Assembly: GCA_017989775.1 (NCBI GenBank)
Contig: JAGNPF010000034.1
Coordinates: 1-9,302 of the forward strand
DNA: 9,302 bases
Origin: Flavobacterium sp.
GTDB lineage: Bacteria > Bacteroidota > Bacteroidia > Flavobacteriales > Flavobacteriaceae
Direction: 5' to 3'
Shown here: one piece after another, positions 6,907 to 9,302 of the stretch
How the letters are laid out: the number at the start of each line of letters is the position of its first letter
Position numbering within the stretch: position 1 is the stretch's first letter
The notes under the pieces: model-generated
Databases searched by the model: none
The model's input: only the letters and a program-made list of their open reading frames with translations
What the model was told of the DNA's origin: nothing
Program-made: the position numbers and the translations under genes

Positions 6907-7860
6907 ATGGAATATTTAGATTTTGAGCTTCCAATAAAAGAACTTGAAGAACAATTGGACAAATGTGTGGTTATTGGCCAGGAATCAGATGTTGACGTGA
7001 CAAACACCTGCAAGCAAATCAGCAAGAAACTGGAAGAAACCAAAAGGCATATTTATAAAAATCTTACCGCTTGGCAAAGAGTACAATTGTCAAGACATCC
7101 GAATAGACCTTATACCCTGGATCACGTGAGAGCACTTTGTGGCGACACTTTTCTGGAGCTTCATGGCGACAGGGGATTCAAGGACGACAAAGCAATGATT
7201 GGTGGTTTGGGAAAAATTGACGGACAATCGTTCATGATTATTGGTCAACAAAAAGGTTTCAACACCAAAACACGTCAATACAGAAATTTTGGAATGCCCA
7301 ATCCAGAAGGTTACAGAAAAGCCTTGAGATTGATGAAAATGGCCGAGAAATTCGGAATTCCGGTTTTGTCATTGGTGGACACACCGGGTGCATTTCCTGG
7401 AATTGAAGCCGAAGAACGCGGACAGGGAGAAGCCATTGCCAGAAACATTATCGAAATGGTCAGCTTGAAAGTGCCCATCATAGTTGTTATCGTTGGAGAA
7501 GGAGCTTCAGGTGGTGCATTGGGAATTGGTGTTGGAGATCGAGTTTACATGATGGAAAACACTTGGTATTCCGTAATTTCTCCAGAATCTTGTTCATCCA
7601 TTCTATGGAAAAGCTGGGATTACAAAGAACAAGCTGCCGAAGCCCTAAAATTGACTTCAGCCGACATGAAAAAACAAAAATTGGTTGACGATATTATTCC
7701 AGAACCACTGGGTGGAGCGCATTACGACAGGGAAGCGGCTTTCAAAACCGTGGAGCAATACATCATGAAAGGATTCAATGAATTGAAAGACTTATCAACA
7801 GAAGAATTAGTTGCCCAAAGAATGGAGAAATACTGTAATATGGGTGAGTTTAAAGAGTAA
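6907..7860 (+). CDS. accA: Acetyl-CoA carboxylase carboxyltransferase subunit alpha
   Basis: AccA pairs with AccD to move the carboxyl group from biotin on AccB to acetyl-CoA, making malonyl-CoA for fatty acid synthesis in the cytoplasm. The 317 residues compare with 319 in E. coli. Visible parts are the N-terminal helical segment [18 protein letters not shown], a long helix ending [19 protein letters not shown] (55-73), LELHGDRGF (83-91), [17 protein letters not shown] (157-173), the crotonase-like oxyanion region [15 protein letters not shown] (197-211), and ISPES (224-228). These two glycine-rich stretches line the active site in the family. There is no zinc-binding domain, as expected because that belongs to AccD, and no accD lies next to it here. 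It has its own -7 box and a strong terminator, so it is probably a single-gene transcript. Nothing about the protein looks unusual. Confidence 0.97.
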   Translation: MEYLDFELPIKELEEQLDKCVVIGQESDVDVTNTCKQISKKLEETKRHIYKNLTAWQRVQLSRHPNRPYTLDHVRALCGDTFLELHGDRGFKDDKAMIGGLGKIDGQSFMIIGQQKGFNTKTRQYRNFGMPNPEGYRKALRLMKMAEKFGIPVLSLVDTPGAFPGIEAEERGQGEAIARNIIEMVSLKVPIIVVIVGEGASGGALGIGVGDRVYMMENTWYSVISPESCSSILWKSWDYKEQAAEALKLTSADMKKQKLVDDIIPEPLGGAHYDREAAFKTVEQYIMKGFNELKDLSTEELVAQRMEKYCNMGEFKE

Positions 7861-7882
7861 AAAAACTTACAAAACACTAATT

Positions 7883-7913
7883 AATCCGAAGCCTCGCCGT
7901 TTCGGATTTTTTT
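7883..7913 (+). terminator. Intrinsic terminator after accA
   Basis: AATCCGAA (7883-7890) pairs perfectly with TTCGGATT (7901-7908) around a ten-base loop, and the right arm runs into seven Ts (7907-7913). It starts 22 bases after the accA stop and lies upstream of the dnaB promoter, so it separates the two transcripts. Confidence 0.85.
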
Positions 7914-7990
7914 ATGGTTATCAACAAAAAAAGATTGCTTATTAACAATTATTTCTAATAAGTCAATAGTAAAGTTTTTTTAATTTTAGT

Positions 7991-7998
7991 TACTTTCG
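7991..7998 (+). promoter_or_regulatory. -7-like promoter box for dnaB
   Basis: TACTTTCG differs from TAnnTTTG at one position (C for the third T). It ends only four bases before the dnaB ATG at 8003, so a start of transcription at the normal distance would fall on or next to the start codon. No clear -33 element is visible upstream in the T-rich stretch at 7974-7981. Confidence 0.45.
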
Positions 7999-8002
7999 CT
8001 CT

Positions 8003-9302
8003 ATGGAAAATGTCAAGAATATAAACCCAATCAGAATAGATAAAACAACCATTATCAACCTTGAAAAAGGGAAGTTGCCGCCCCAGGTTGTAGATTTGGA
8101 AGAAGCTGTGCTGGGCGCGATGATGATTGACAAAAAAGGTGTTGACGACGTAATCGACATTTTGCAGGCCGATGCCTTTTACAAAGATTCCCACAAACAT
8201 ATTTTTGAAGCCATAGTTAAGCTCTTTACCGACACGCAGCCTATCGACTTATTAACCGTTTCGGCACAGCTCAAAAAAAACGGAAAATTAGAACTTGCAG
8301 GAGGTGATTTTTACTTGATTCAACTCACGCAAAAAATTTCGTCTTCGGCGCATATTGAATTCCATTCCAGAATCATTCTCCAAAAATTTATTCAACGTAG
8401 TTTGATTCGGATTTCCACGGAAATTATCGAAGATTCTTATGACGAAACCACCGATGTTTTCGATTTGTTGGACAAAGCCGAATCGAAATTATACGAAGTT
8501 ACCCAAGGAAACATTAAACGAAGTTCCGAAACAGCGCAAAGTTTGGTGTTGCAAGCCAAAAAACGAATTGAAGAAATCAGTAAACAAGAAGGTTTGAGCG
8601 GTGTTGAAACCGGTTTTACCAATTTGGACAAACTGACTTCTGGCTGGCAACCGAGCGATTTAATCATCATTGCGGCGAGACCTGCGATGGGAAAAACTGC
8701 ATTCGTTCTTTCGATGGCCAGAAATATCGCCATCGATTTTGGACATCCAGTGGCCTTGTTTTCCCTGGAGATGGCCTCCGTACAGTTGATTACCCGTTTG
8801 ATTTCGTCGGAAACCGGCTTGTCTTCGGAGAAATTGCGTACCGGAAAATTGGAACCACACGAATGGACGATGTTGAGCACCAAAGTGAAAAATTTGGAAA
8901 AAGCGCCTTTGTTCATTGACGACACGCCATCACTTTCCATTTTTGATTTGCGTGCCAAATCCAGACGTTTGGTTTCGCAACATGGCATCAAAATCATCAT
9001 TGTCGATTATTTGCAATTGATGACTGCCGGAGGAAGTGGTAAAGGAGGAGGAAACAGGGAGCAGGAAATTTCGACCATTTCCCGAAACTTGAAGGCTTTG
9101 GCCAAGGAATTGAATGTTCCCGTAATTGCACTTTCGCAGTTGTCGCGTGCGGTTGAAACCCGTGGATCGAGCAAAAGACCATTGCTTTCCGACCTTCGTG
9201 AATCGGGTGCGATAGAGCAAGATGCCGATATTGTTTCGTTTTTGTACCGTCCGGAATATTACAAAATCGACGAATGGGATGACGACGAGGCTTCGCCAAC
9301 GG
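8003..9302 (+). CDS. dnaB: Replicative DNA helicase DnaB, 5' part
   Basis: DnaB is the hexameric 5'-3' helicase that unwinds DNA at the replication fork and recruits primase. The window holds 433 codons and the frame runs off the right edge; flavobacterial DnaB is a little over 500 residues, so the end of the C-terminal domain is missing. Order of parts: a short N-terminal arm (MENVKNINPIRIDKTTIINL), the primase-binding helical domain starting LPPQVVDLEEAVLGAMMID, a linker helix region, then the RecA-like motor from SGVETGFTNLD (199 on). The Walker A is ARPAMGKTA (226-233, K231), Walker B IIIVDYLQL (D335), followed by SQLSRAVETR (378-387) and DLRESGAIEQDAD. The Walker A has Ala where Gly or Ser is more usual, which the family tolerates. 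No intein interrupts the Walker A, a common intein site in dnaB. The ATG at 8003 is chosen because the protein begins like other flavobacterial DnaB proteins. Confidence 0.96.
   Translation, partial: MENVKNINPIRIDKTTIINLEKGKLPPQVVDLEEAVLGAMMIDKKGVDDVIDILQADAFYKDSHKHIFEAIVKLFTDTQPIDLLTVSAQLKKNGKLELAGGDFYLIQLTQKISSSAHIEFHSRIILQKFIQRSLIRISTEIIEDSYDETTDVFDLLDKAESKLYEVTQGNIKRSSETAQSLVLQAKKRIEEISKQEGLSGVETGFTNLDKLTSGWQPSDLIIIAARPAMGKTAFVLSMARNIAIDFGHPVALFSLEMASVQLITRLISSETGLSSEKLRTGKLEPHEWTMLSTKVKNLEKAPLFIDDTPSLSIFDLRAKSRRLVSQHGIKIIIVDYLQLMTAGGSGKGGGNREQEISTISRNLKALAKELNVPVIALSQLSRAVETRGSSKRPLLSDLRESGAIEQDADIVSFLYRPEYYKIDEWDDDEASPT

Noticed and set aside
8678..8701. Possible intein or mutation in the DnaB Walker A
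   Set aside because: The motif is continuous and functional-looking; Ala in place of Gly or Ser at the fourth position is at a variable site.
8437..9000. 187-codon open frame on the - strand
   Set aside because: It is antisense to dnaB, which is certain in the + frame; no independent start signal is seen.

Overview
The window is chromosomal DNA from a member of the Bacteroidota, most likely Flavobacterium or a close relative. Three things point there: the AT-rich sequence, the TAnnTTTG-type -7 boxes upstream of core genes with few Shine-Dalgarno starts, and the strong resemblance (from memory) of the Tgt, AccA and DnaB proteins to flavobacterial ones. Most of it is housekeeping sequence on the + strand, interrupted by one accessory-looking island on the - strand.

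Region by region: 1-431 is the 3' end of a gene for an FAD-dependent dehydrogenase-like protein (COG2509 type). 432-1560 is an AT-rich stretch with an opposing gene (563-1291, -) for a HEPN-like protein with a probable C-terminal beta-sandwich. Directly upstream of that gene on the same strand lies a possible 41-codon ORF (1293-1418) whose stop sits one base before the HEPN start codon. 1561-2691 is tgt, behind a clear -7 box. 2692-2926 is a spacer with a hairpin and orphan Shine-Dalgarno-like motifs. 2927-4798 encodes a five-TM LTA-synthase/phosphoglycerol-transferase-like membrane enzyme. 4830-5918 encodes an LptF/LptG-family permease and overlaps 5905-6789, an EamA-family transporter. 6907-7860 is accA with its own promoter and a good terminator at 7883-7913. 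8003-9302 is the first 433 codons of dnaB, cut by the window edge.

How they fit together: the three membrane-protein genes from 2927 to 6789 are tightly packed and probably form one transcript concerned with the envelope (an alkaline-phosphatase-fold head-group transferase, an LPS-export permease and a small-molecule transporter). tgt makes queuosine tRNA, accA serves fatty acid synthesis and dnaB is the replicative helicase.

The points most worth a second look are the HEPN/beta-sandwich gene with its coupled mini-ORF and out-of-frame tail, the Tgt that has lost all three zinc-ligand cysteines but kept the histidine, the apparent insertion of the LtaS-like gene between tgt and the Lpt permease, and the nearly leaderless start of dnaB. 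I saw no CRISPR array, insertion sequence, tRNA or rRNA.
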